From assembly GCA_027451085.1 (NCBI GenBank), contig DAIDKA010000348.1, positions 1 through 5,749 on the forward strand: a stretch of 5,749 nucleotides of DNA, given 5' to 3'. The notes under the pieces were generated by a model. It did not search any database. It had not been told where the DNA came from and saw only the letters and a program-made list of their open reading frames with translations. This document shows positions 1 to 5,749 of this stretch, in pieces (positions within the stretch are counted from its first letter, which is position 1; every line of letters starts with the position of its first letter). This DNA is from Gammaproteobacteria bacterium. Lineage in GTDB: Bacteria > Pseudomonadota > Gammaproteobacteria > Steroidobacterales > Steroidobacteraceae. A program made the translations under genes and the position numbers.

Positions 1-470
1 GGTTCATCCAGCAGCAGCACGGGTGGGTCCGGCAGGATGGCCTGTGCCAGGCCCACGCGTCGCCGGAAGCCCTTGGACAGGGTGTCGATCGGCTGTGCCA
101 GCACGGATTGCAGTTCCAGTCGGGCCACCACCGCATCCAGCCGGTCGCGCCGCGAGGCGAGCCCGCGCAGCCCCGCGATGAATCGGAGGAAGTCGCAAAC
201 CTTCATCTCCCCCCAGGCCGGCGCGCCCTCGGGCAGGTAGCCGAGCGCAGCGCGGGCGCGCAGCGCGTCCGTCACGACATCGTGGCCGCAGATGCTGGCA
301 TGGCCCGAGGTCGGCGTGATGAAGCCGGCCAGCATGCGCATGGTGGTGGTCTTGCCCGCGCCGTTGGGCCCGAGAAAGCCCAGTACCTCGCCCGGGTGAA
401 CCTCGAAACTCAGGCCGTCGACGGCCGTGAGCGCGCCAAAGCGCCGCGTCAGGCCTGCGACCTTGATCAC
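1..470 (-). CDS. ABC transporter ATP-binding protein, GldA-like (partial, C-terminus off left edge)
   Basis: This is the ATP-hydrolysing subunit of an ABC-2 type transporter and would act on the cytoplasmic face of the inner membrane with a permease not present here. The 156 complete codons show Walker A (GPNGAGKTT, residues 34-42), a Q-loop region reading LGYLPE (76-81) with Glu where Gln is classical, the ABC signature LSKGFRRRV (131-139), and Walker B VLLLDEP (151-157), where the window ends. The D-loop, H-loop and C-terminal part are missing because of the edge. The GTG start at 470-468 gives a canonical N-terminus (MIKVAGLTRRFG); the first internal Met lies beyond Walker A and cannot be the start. 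The LSKGFRRRVGLAQAI stretch resembles the GldA/gliding-associated and related ABC-2 ATPases, but the substrate cannot be inferred. The start overlaps the stop of the upstream rhomboid gene by four bases, so translation is probably coupled. Confidence 0.93.
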   Translation of the reverse strand, partial: MIKVAGLTRRFGALTAVDGLSFEVHPGEVLGFLGPNGAGKTTTMRMLAGFITPTSGHASICGHDVVTDALRARAALGYLPEGAPAWGEMKVCDFLRFIAGLRGLASRRDRLDAVVARLELQSVLAQPIDTLSKGFRRRVGLAQAILPDPPVLLLDE

Positions 471-1069
471 CTCGGGTGCCTGCCGGGCCGGTCGGTGGCG
501 CGCCAGAACAGGATCATGCCCGCGCCGCCCAGCATGCCGCCCAGGTGGGCGAAGTGCGCCACATCGGCCATGCTGCCGGTGACACCCAGAACGAGTTCGA
601 GCAGACCGTACGCCAGCACGAACAGCCATGCCGGCATCGGAATGGGTGGGATCAGCAGCATGATGCGCTGGCGTGGGAAGTACCAGGCGAAGGCCAGCAG
701 CAGGCCGAAAATGCCACCCGAGGCGCCCAGGGTGGGGCTGTCGGAGTGCATGGCGGCGGTGACCGCCAGCTGCGCGCCCGCGGCGGCCATCACGCAGACG
801 AAGTAATACACGCAGAAGCGCTGCGTGCCGAACCACTGTTCCAGCGCCGCGCCGAACATGTACAGCGCGATCATGTTGAACAGGATGTGGGTGAGGCCGC
901 TGTGCAGGAAGGCATAGCTCACGAGCTGCCAGGGCTGGAACATCGGGCTCGAAGCCGGCCACAGCGCGAACAGGTTCAGCAGCAGATCGCCGGTGAAGTA
1001 CTGGATCAGGAAGACTCCGATGTTGGCCAGCAGCAAGGCGCGGGTGGCCGGGGGCAGGTTCTTGAACAT
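467..1069 (-). CDS. Rhomboid family intramembrane serine protease
   Basis: Predicted to be an inner-membrane protease that cleaves transmembrane segments with a Ser-His dyad. With the ATG at 1069-1067 the protein is 200 residues, the compact six-helix bacterial form without the extra N-terminal cytoplasmic domain of E. coli GlpG. Visible landmarks are PWQLVSYAFLH (46-56), the HILFN motif (61-65) matching the GlpG His/Asn pair near the active site, GASGG with the nucleophile Ser117, and AHLGGMLGG (174-182), which fits AHxxGxxxG and supplies catalytic His175. Hydrophobic segments lie at about 12-28, 58-75, 87-107, 115-131, 138-163 and 168-189. The start was chosen because MFKNLPPATRALLLANIGVF matches the usual N-terminus of this subfamily, although it has no good Shine-Dalgarno. 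A GTG at 1105 with a G-rich stretch upstream would add 12 residues, and the ATG at 1150 would add 27. The natural substrate is unknown. Confidence 0.93.
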   Translation of the reverse strand: MFKNLPPATRALLLANIGVFLIQYFTGDLLLNLFALWPASSPMFQPWQLVSYAFLHSGLTHILFNMIALYMFGAALEQWFGTQRFCVYYFVCVMAAAGAQLAVTAAMHSDSPTLGASGGIFGLLLAFAWYFPRQRIMLLIPPIPMPAWLFVLAYGLLELVLGVTGSMADVAHFAHLGGMLGGAGMILFWRATDRPGRHPR

Positions 1070-1107
1070 CAGGGGATGATACCGTGCGACGTGAGGCTTG
1101 TTCACGC

Positions 1108-1130
1108 GCCGGCCACCCCCCGGGGCCGGC
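1108..1130. repeat. GC-rich inverted repeat (7-base arms, 9-base loop)
   Basis: The arms GCCGGCC (1108-1114) and GGCCGGC (1124-1130) are perfect reverse complements around a C/G-rich loop. On the minus strand the hairpin lies just upstream of the rhomboid gene and covers the G-rich stretch that could serve as Shine-Dalgarno for the alternative GTG start at 1105. No T tract follows on either strand, so it does not look like an intrinsic terminator. In GC-rich DNA a 7-base pair of arms can arise by chance. Confidence 0.4.
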
Positions 1131-1189
1131 AGTGCCGCGACGGTCACCACCCGGCCGGGGAGCTATCCATGGCCAGCACAGCCGTGCGT

Positions 1190-1232
1190 CGGACCTGCGT
1201 AAGTCTTATGCTTGGCGTCCGCCGCAGGTCCG
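1190..1232. repeat. Inverted repeat with perfect 10-base arms upstream of the synthetase gene
   Basis: CGGACCTGCG (1190-1199) and CGCAGGTCCG (1223-1232) are exact reverse complements separated by 23 bases. As RNA the stem could extend by a U-G and a G-C pair at its base (1189/1233 and 1188/1234). The arm centres are 33 bases apart, close to three helical turns, so the arms could be paired protein-binding half-sites. Alternatively they could form a hairpin in the leader of the synthetase transcript, ending about 50 bases before its start codon. No T run follows, which argues against intrinsic termination. The arms are seen directly; the function is not known. Confidence 0.6.
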
Positions 1233-1282
1233 GCAAGGGGGCCCTGGGGTGGCAATCCATTGTTGCGAGAGTATCGACTGGC

Positions 1283-3313
1283 ATGATCAAAGAGGGTGAC
1301 CTGCTGTGGACGCCGAGCCCGGAACGGGTGGCGGACTCCAATCTTGCGCACTTGATGCGCTGGCTGGAACAGCACCGGGGGAAGAAGTTCGACACTTACA
1401 TCGACCTTTGGCGCTGGTCGGTGACCGACCAGGAGGGCTTCTGGGGGGCGCTGTGGGATTACTTTGACATCAGGGCCTCGGTGCCCTACGAGCGGGTGCT
1501 GGGCCGCAGCACCATGCCGGGGGCCGAGTGGTTTCCGGGCGCCCGCCTCAATTTCGCCGAGCACGCGCTGCGCCATGAGCGCCCCGGCACCACGGCCCTG
1601 TTTCACCTGAGCGAACGCGAGCCACTGACCGGGATGTCCTGGGAGGAACTGGGCAACGCCGTGCGCGTGCTGGCCACCCAGCTGCGGCTGCTCGGAGTGG
1701 TCCCCGGTGACCGCGTCGCGGCCTACCTGCCGAACATCCCGCACGCCATCATCGCCATGCTGGCCACCACGGCCATCGGCGCCATCTGGACCAGCGTCGG
1801 GCCGGACTTCGGCAGCCGCGGTGTGCTCGACCGGTTTGCCCAGCTCGGGCCGAAAATCCTGTTCTGCATCGACGGGTATCAGTTCGGCGGAAAGCCGTTC
1901 GACCGCCGGCCGGACCTGGACCAGATCATCGCGGGCCTGGATTCGCTCGAGCATGTGGTGCTGGTGCCATACCTGGACCGCAAGGATCACCGCCCGTTCG
2001 CCAGGCACACCGTGTTCTGGGACGAACTGCTGGCCGCCCGCCCGGTGCCGAAGGAGGAATTCAGGTTCGAGCAGGTGCCGTTCCAGCACCCGCTGTGGAT
2101 CCTGTTCTCCTCCGGGACCACCGGGCTGCCCAAGGCCATCGTCCACAGCCAGGGCGGCATCCTGCTGGAGCAGTTGAAGGCCATCAGCTTCCAGATGGAC
2201 CTGAAGCCGCGCCAGCGCATGTTCTTCTACACCAGCACCGGCTGGATGATGTGGAATTTCATCGCCAGCAGCCTGCTGAAGGACGTCACCCCGGTGCTGT
2301 ACGACGGCAACCTGGTGTATCCGCAACCCGATGCGCTGTGGCGCATGTACCAGGAGACGGGGGCCGCGGTGATCGGCGCCAACCCCGGGTACGTCGCGCT
2401 GCTGAAGAAGGCCGGCGTGGTGCCGAAGCAGAAGTACAGCCTGCCGCAACTGCGCACGGTGATGCTGGCCGGTTCCCCCTGCACCCCGGAGGACATGGCC
2501 TGGTTCTACGAGAACGTGAAGGCAGAGCTGTGCGTCCAGAACGGCAGCGGCGGCACCGACATCTGCTCCGGTTTCATCGGCGGCACGCCCATCCTGCCGG
2601 TCTATGCCGGGGAGATGCAGGCGCCGCTGCTGGGGGTTGCCACCGCGGTCTTCAATGAGAAGGGTGAGAGCGTGCTGGATGAGATCGGAGAAATGGTCAT
2701 CACCAGGCCCATCCCGTCCATGCCGGTGTTCCTGTGGGGGGACAAGGACTTCCAGAAGTACAAGGAATCGTACTTCGACATGTTCCCCGGCATCTGGCGC
2801 CAGGGCGACTTCATGCTGATCAACAAGCGCTACGGCGGTTTTGTGCTGGGGCGCTCCGATGCCACCCTGAACCGCCACGGTATCCGCATCGGCACGTCGG
2901 AAATCTACCGCGCGCTGGCGCTGCTGCCGGAGGTCGAGGACAGCCTGATCGTCAACCTCGACATCACGGGCGGCAGGTTCTTCATGCCGCTGTTCGTCAA
3001 GCTGCACGCCGGCTGCGAGCTTGCCGAGGAGCTGAAGGAGAAAATCCGCAGGCAGCTGAAGACGCACTGTTCTCCGCGCCATGTGCCGGACGCCATTCTC
3101 GTTGTGCCGGACATCCCGTACACGCTGTCGGGCAAGCGCATGGAGGTGCCGGTGCGGCGCATTCTCGCCGGTGTGCCGGTGGCGAAGGCGGCGAACCGCG
3201 ACACCTCGCGCAATCCGGCGTCGCTGGACTGGTTTCATGAGTATGCATTCCGGCAGACCGAGTATCCGGTCGGCCAGGTGGTCGGCGGGCCCGGCGTGGG
3301 CACCGCGGTCTGA
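1283..3313 (+). CDS. aacS: Acetoacetyl-CoA synthetase (acetoacetate-CoA ligase)
   Basis: Cytoplasmic AMP-forming ligase converting acetoacetate, ATP and CoA to acetoacetyl-CoA. The 676 residues are close to the usual 650-680. The N-terminus LLWTPSPERV and the WFPGARLNFAEHAL stretch (83-96) are characteristic of this family. The adenylate-forming motifs appear in order: SSGTTGLPK (276-284), TSTGWMMWN (317-325), NGSGGTDICSG (420-430), the ATP-ribose-binding GD (508-509), GRSDATLNRHGIRIG (523-537), and C-terminal SGKRMEV with the presumed catalytic Lys618. The equivalent lysine in a Streptomyces homologue is reported to be controlled by acetylation, so the same control is possible here, but that is inference. 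The reading frame is open back to 476, but that extension lies antisense to the rhomboid gene and lacks family similarity, so ATG 1283 is preferred despite a weak ribosome binding site. Acetoacetate could come from leucine, isoprenoid or homogentisate breakdown, or from polyhydroxybutyrate turnover. Confidence 0.95.
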   Translation: MIKEGDLLWTPSPERVADSNLAHLMRWLEQHRGKKFDTYIDLWRWSVTDQEGFWGALWDYFDIRASVPYERVLGRSTMPGAEWFPGARLNFAEHALRHERPGTTALFHLSEREPLTGMSWEELGNAVRVLATQLRLLGVVPGDRVAAYLPNIPHAIIAMLATTAIGAIWTSVGPDFGSRGVLDRFAQLGPKILFCIDGYQFGGKPFDRRPDLDQIIAGLDSLEHVVLVPYLDRKDHRPFARHTVFWDELLAARPVPKEEFRFEQVPFQHPLWILFSSGTTGLPKAIVHSQGGILLEQLKAISFQMDLKPRQRMFFYTSTGWMMWNFIASSLLKDVTPVLYDGNLVYPQPDALWRMYQETGAAVIGANPGYVALLKKAGVVPKQKYSLPQLRTVMLAGSPCTPEDMAWFYENVKAELCVQNGSGGTDICSGFIGGTPILPVYAGEMQAPLLGVATAVFNEKGESVLDEIGEMVITRPIPSMPVFLWGDKDFQKYKESYFDMFPGIWRQGDFMLINKRYGGFVLGRSDATLNRHGIRIGTSEIYRALALLPEVEDSLIVNLDITGGRFFMPLFVKLHAGCELAEELKEKIRRQLKTHCSPRHVPDAILVVPDIPYTLSGKRMEVPVRRILAGVPVAKAANRDTSRNPASLDWFHEYAFRQTEYPVGQVVGGPGVGTAV

Positions 3314-3333
3314 TGTGATGAACCTCACTGGAT

Positions 3334-3338
3334 GGAGA
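3334..3338 (+). promoter_or_regulatory. Ribosome binding site GGAGA deciding the aldehyde dehydrogenase start
   Basis: GGAGA sits five bases before the ATG at 3344 and overlaps an in-frame ATG at 3332 that has no Shine-Dalgarno of its own. This favours 3344 as the start and removes four residues (MENV) from the longer reading. Confidence 0.7.
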
Positions 3339-3343
3339 ACGTG

Positions 3344-4798
3344 ATGGAACAGGTGTCCCTGCTGATTGGTGGCAAAGACGTCGCAGCCCATGGGGGCCGG
3401 ACCTTCGACCGCCTCAATCCGATTTCCGCAGAGATCGCCACGCGCGCCGCCGCGGCCTCCGTGGAAGACGCCGTCGCGGCCGCTGACGCCGCCGCCAGGG
3501 CCTTCCCCGCCTGGTCCGCGCTGGGCCCCAACGCCCGCCGCGCCAGGCTCAACAAGGCCGCCGACCTGCTGGAAGCGCGCGCTGGTGAGTTCTCCAGGGT
3601 GATGATGGCCGAGACCGGCTGCACCGCCGGCTGGGGACATTTCAACGTGCACCTGGCCACGTCGATTCTGCGCGAGGCAGCGTCCCTGACCACCCAGGTG
3701 ACGGGTGAAGTGGTGCCCTCGGATGTGCCGGGTGCGCTGGCGATGGCTTTCCGTCAGCCCGTGGGCGTGTGCCTGGGGATTGCGCCGTGGAACGCGCCGG
3801 TCATCCTGGGCGTGCGCTCCATCGCGGTGCCACTGGCCTGCGGCAACACCGTGGTGCTCAAGGCGTCCGAGGTCTGCCCCGCGACCCACCGTCTGATCGC
3901 CAAGGTGCTGCAGGACGCCGGCCTGGGGGATGGCGTGGTCAATGTCATCACCCACACGCCGCAGGACGCCGCTGCAGTGTCCGAAGCGCTGATCGGCCAC
4001 CCCGCCATCCGGCGCGTCAATTTCACCGGCTCCAGTCGTGTCGGCCGGATCGTGGCGCAGACCGCCGCCAAGTACCTGAAGCCCGTGCTGCTGGAACTGG
4101 GTGGCAAGGCGCCGCTGATCGTGCTGGACGACGCCGACATCGATGCAGCTGTCAGCGCCACGGTGTTCGGGGCCTTCGCCAACTCCGGCCAGATCTGCAT
4201 GTCCACCGAGCGCGTCATCGTGCACGAGCAGGTGGCTGATGAGTTTGCCGCCAAGCTGGCGAAGCGCGTGGCCGGACTGCCATCCGGTGATCCGCGCCAG
4301 GGCGAGGTGGTGCTGGGTTCGGTGATCGGCCGTTCCACCGTGGACAAGGTCGATCATCTGGTGGCCGATGCGGTCAGGCAGGGCGCCAAGGTGCTGACCG
4401 GCGGCGGCGCCACCACGGGTACGCTGATGAAGGGCGTGGTGGTCGATCATGTGACGCCTGCGATGGAACTGTTCCGCGAGGAAACCTTCGGGCCGCACGT
4501 CTCCATCATCCGCGTCAAGTCCGCGGAGGAGGCCCTGGCGGTGGCCAATGACACCGAGTATGGCCTGTCCTCGGCGATCTTCACCCGCGACATCGCCAAA
4601 GGCATCGAGCTGGCCAAGCGCCTGGACTCGGGCATCACGCACATCAACTCATCCACGGTGCAGGATGAGGCGCAGATGCCCTTTGGCGGCGTGAAGTCCT
4701 CGGGCTACGGCCGTTTCGGCGGTCGCGCCGGGATCAACGAGTTCACCGAACTGCGCTGGATCACCATCCAGACCACGCCGCGTCAGTACCCGTTCTAG
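3344..4798 (+). CDS. NAD(P)-dependent aldehyde dehydrogenase, salicylaldehyde/vanillin dehydrogenase type
   Basis: Oxidises an aldehyde to the carboxylic acid using NAD(P)+ in the cytoplasm. The 484-residue protein is a normal full-length ALDH: PWNAP (148-152), the cofactor-binding VLKASE lysine (Lys173), the Rossmann motif FTGSSRVG (227-234), catalytic-base LELGGK (Glu251), nucleophile Cys285 in SGQICMS, and EETFGP (379-384). Glu176 in KASE, where NAD+-preferring enzymes often have an acidic residue, suggests NAD+. The C-terminal stretch DEAQMPFGGVKSSGYGRFGG followed by FTELRWITIQ is typical of the salicylaldehyde, benzaldehyde and vanillin dehydrogenase branch (NahF/DoxF/Vdh-like), so an aromatic or bulky aldehyde is a reasonable guess, but the substrate is unproven. 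It starts 30 bases after the synthetase stop in the same direction, with a good Shine-Dalgarno, and is probably cotranscribed. The enzyme class is secure; the exact substrate is not. Confidence 0.94.
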   Translation: MEQVSLLIGGKDVAAHGGRTFDRLNPISAEIATRAAAASVEDAVAAADAAARAFPAWSALGPNARRARLNKAADLLEARAGEFSRVMMAETGCTAGWGHFNVHLATSILREAASLTTQVTGEVVPSDVPGALAMAFRQPVGVCLGIAPWNAPVILGVRSIAVPLACGNTVVLKASEVCPATHRLIAKVLQDAGLGDGVVNVITHTPQDAAAVSEALIGHPAIRRVNFTGSSRVGRIVAQTAAKYLKPVLLELGGKAPLIVLDDADIDAAVSATVFGAFANSGQICMSTERVIVHEQVADEFAAKLAKRVAGLPSGDPRQGEVVLGSVIGRSTVDKVDHLVADAVRQGAKVLTGGGATTGTLMKGVVVDHVTPAMELFREETFGPHVSIIRVKSAEEALAVANDTEYGLSSAIFTRDIAKGIELAKRLDSGITHINSSTVQDEAQMPFGGVKSSGYGRFGGRAGINEFTELRWITIQTTPRQYPF

Positions 4799-4807
4799 CC
4801 TGCCGCG

Positions 4808-4834
4808 GGGCCAGCCTTGGCGCGGGGCTGGCCC
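4808..4834 (+). terminator. Stem-loop after the aldehyde dehydrogenase, possible terminator without T tract
   Basis: GGGCCAGCC (4808-4816) and GGCTGGCCC (4826-4834) form a perfect 9-base stem with a 9-base loop, 9 bases after the dehydrogenase stop. The position suits a terminator for the synthetase-dehydrogenase operon. However, the bases after it are G/C-rich with no T run, so intrinsic termination would be weak. It may instead protect the 3' end of the message or simply reduce read-through into the next gene 25 bases downstream. Confidence 0.45.
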
Positions 4835-4845
4835 GGGCGGGACGC

Positions 4846-4853
4846 AGGGGGGG
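4846..4853 (+). promoter_or_regulatory. G-rich ribosome binding site for the GTG-started sensor gene
   Basis: AGGGGGGG ends six bases before the GTG at 4860 and is the best Shine-Dalgarno-like sequence near the beginning of this frame. The frame stays open further upstream, through the stem-loop, so this site is what selects the start. Confidence 0.5.
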
Positions 4854-4859
4854 CTTATC

Positions 4860-5749
4860 GTGTTTCAAGACGAAGAGCAGTACGACGCCTACGATGCAGA
4901 GGCTTGCGAGCCGCTGGAGGAAGTCCAGGCGGCGGCCCAGGATTTATCGCAGCGCTTCGCGGCCCGGTTCTACGACGCATTGTTCAGTGTGGCGCAGGCC
5001 GCGGAAATACTGCAGCGGCTCACCTCCGTGGAGTTCGCCGAGCTGCAGGCGCGGCAGGTTCGCCATCTGCAGTCATTGCTTGACCCGAAGCTGACCCGCG
5101 AAGGACATCTCGAGGCTGCGCAGAAGGCCGGGCGCGCCCACGCGCTGGTGGGGGTTGACGTGCTCTGGCTGATCGACGCCTACACGATCTACCAGCGCGA
5201 TCTGTCGCGGATGCTCGAGCCCGTACTGTCGGAGCCCCGGCAACGCGAGCGGGTCATGCGCGTGGTCGGTCGCCGCATCCTGCTCGACCTGCGCGGTCAG
5301 GTCTTCAGCTACCGGCGCATCGCGCTGCAGGCCGCAGAAGCAGGCTCGCGCATCGACCAGCTGATCCAGGGGACCGCGAACCTGTCCGACCTGATGCGCG
5401 GTGCGATGGCGGCGATCTGCAGTGTCGACGGCGAGATATCCGCGTTCTTCGCGCGGGTCGACGGTTGCGGCACGCTGCAGATCGAGGATTCGTACGGTGC
5501 CTCCGGCCAGCGGTACCACCAGGCGATGATGAACGGGATCGCCCCGAAGATCAGCGTCGATGAGAACCGGCCCGAGGGGCAGGGCCCCGGTGGGCGGGCC
5601 TGGCGTAGCGGCCGCATCGTGGTGTCAGATGCCTGGGCCGTCGAAGCGTCGACCAGCCCCTGGAAGGCGATCGGTGCCGATCTGGGCTTCCGTTCGGGCG
5701 CCGCCGTGCCCTTGACGGACGAGGAAGGCCGCTCGATCGCGCTGCTGAG
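4860..5749 (+). CDS. Globin-coupled sensor with GAF domain (partial, output domain off right edge)
   Basis: Predicted soluble signalling protein; 296 codons are present without a stop, beginning at GTG 4860. Residues about 25-150 resemble the sensor globin of globin-coupled sensors such as E. coli DosC: FY at 37-38 in the distal region, a run of amphipathic helices, and AGRAHALVGVDVLWLIDAY (90-108), whose His94 fits the proximal haem ligand and is followed by the usual G-V and aromatic positions. Residues about 165 to the edge look like a GAF domain, including GPGGRAWRSG (242-251) and GFRSGAAVPL (276-285). Proteins with this arrangement commonly end in a GGDEF or GGDEF-EAL module making or degrading cyclic di-GMP, sometimes in a kinase; none of that is visible here. 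There is no signal peptide or membrane segment. The gene follows the dehydrogenase by 61 bases with a stem-loop between, so it may be transcribed separately. The globin call rests on motif pattern only. Confidence 0.8.
   Translation, partial: MFQDEEQYDAYDAEACEPLEEVQAAAQDLSQRFAARFYDALFSVAQAAEILQRLTSVEFAELQARQVRHLQSLLDPKLTREGHLEAAQKAGRAHALVGVDVLWLIDAYTIYQRDLSRMLEPVLSEPRQRERVMRVVGRRILLDLRGQVFSYRRIALQAAEAGSRIDQLIQGTANLSDLMRGAMAAICSVDGEISAFFARVDGCGTLQIEDSYGASGQRYHQAMMNGIAPKISVDENRPEGQGPGGRAWRSGRIVVSDAWAVEASTSPWKAIGADLGFRSGAAVPLTDEEGRSIALL

Larger units (their letters stand above)
1070..1282. promoter_or_regulatory. Divergent intergenic region between rhomboid and acetoacetyl-CoA synthetase
   Basis: These 213 bases separate two divergently read genes and must hold the promoters for both directions, unless the rhomboid starts further upstream (GTG 1105 or ATG 1150). 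I could not place a convincing sigma-70 pair: TATGCT at 1207-1212 is a possible -10 on the plus strand but has no matching -35 at 17 bases. Two inverted repeats, listed separately, are the main structure. The synthetase start has only a weak GAGAG (1267-1271) about 11 bases upstream as a ribosome binding site. That the region is regulatory is inferred from its position. Confidence 0.55.

Noticed and set aside
108..806. Plus-strand open frame of 232 codons across the ABC ATPase and rhomboid genes
   Set aside because: It overlaps in antisense two genes with intact catalytic motifs and has no recognisable domain of its own.
1251..1260. Short palindrome-like CAATCCATTG just before the synthetase start
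   Set aside because: It has only four-base arms and is too short to distinguish from chance.
476..1282. N-terminal extension of 269 codons in frame with the synthetase
   Set aside because: Most of it runs antisense to the rhomboid gene, its composition is low-complexity Gln/Gly/Arg/His, and the family N-terminus begins at ATG 1283.
3318..3344. Eight-codon mini-ORF between the synthetase and the dehydrogenase whose TGA overlaps the dehydrogenase ATG
   Set aside because: It could in principle couple translation, but it has no Shine-Dalgarno and such stop-start overlaps are expected by chance. The dehydrogenase has its own good GGAGA.
1163..4642. Very long open frame of 1159 codons on the minus strand opposite the synthetase and dehydrogenase
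   Set aside because: It is antisense to two clearly recognisable enzymes and its translation is rich in His, Gln, Arg and Gly, as expected from the complement of GC-rich codons. It shows no domain motif, so it is a shadow.
4817..5083. Plus-strand ATG-started open frame of 88 codons overlapping the beginning of the sensor gene
   Set aside because: Its Arg/Gly-rich translation has no domain signal, whereas the GTG frame beginning at 4860 shows clear globin and GAF patterns through to the window edge.
5073..5617. Two minus-strand open frames (148 and 102 codons) opposite the globin-GAF gene
   Set aside because: They are antisense shadows of the sensor gene, with no recognisable motifs and no plausible ribosome binding site.

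Overview
The window looks like chromosomal DNA from a high-GC (roughly two-thirds G+C by eye) proteobacterium. The rhomboid N-terminus, the acetoacetyl-CoA synthetase and the globin-type signalling protein all resemble gammaproteobacterial or betaproteobacterial versions, but the sequence alone does not fix the genus. I see no insertion sequence, CRISPR array, tRNA, rRNA, integrase or phage gene.

Layout. Positions 1-470 (minus) hold the N-terminal half of a GldA-like ABC transporter ATPase, cut by the window edge at Walker B. Its GTG start overlaps by four bases the stop of a compact six-segment rhomboid protease (467-1069, minus). The two therefore form an operon reading leftward. A divergent intergenic region of about 210 bases (1070-1282) carries two inverted repeats, including a perfect 10-base pair of arms at 1190-1232. 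To the right, reading plus, lie acetoacetyl-CoA synthetase (1283-3313) and, after 30 bases, an aldehyde dehydrogenase of the salicylaldehyde/vanillin type (3344-4798). A 9-base stem-loop follows (4808-4834). A GTG-started gene then begins at 4860 and runs off the right edge. It encodes a haem-globin-like sensor domain followed by a GAF domain, the usual front end of a signalling enzyme such as a diguanylate cyclase, whose output domain lies outside the window.

How the genes fit together. The synthetase and the dehydrogenase probably form a small catabolic operon: one oxidises an aldehyde, perhaps aromatic, to its acid, and the other returns acetoacetate to the acyl-CoA pool with ATP. The rhomboid/ABC pair is a separate membrane-associated unit. 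The globin-GAF gene may be an independent transcription unit linking oxygen or another gas ligand to a second messenger. No clearly novel system is visible. The items most worth following up are the truncated globin-GAF sensor, the inverted repeat upstream of the synthetase and the overlapping rhomboid/ABC pair.
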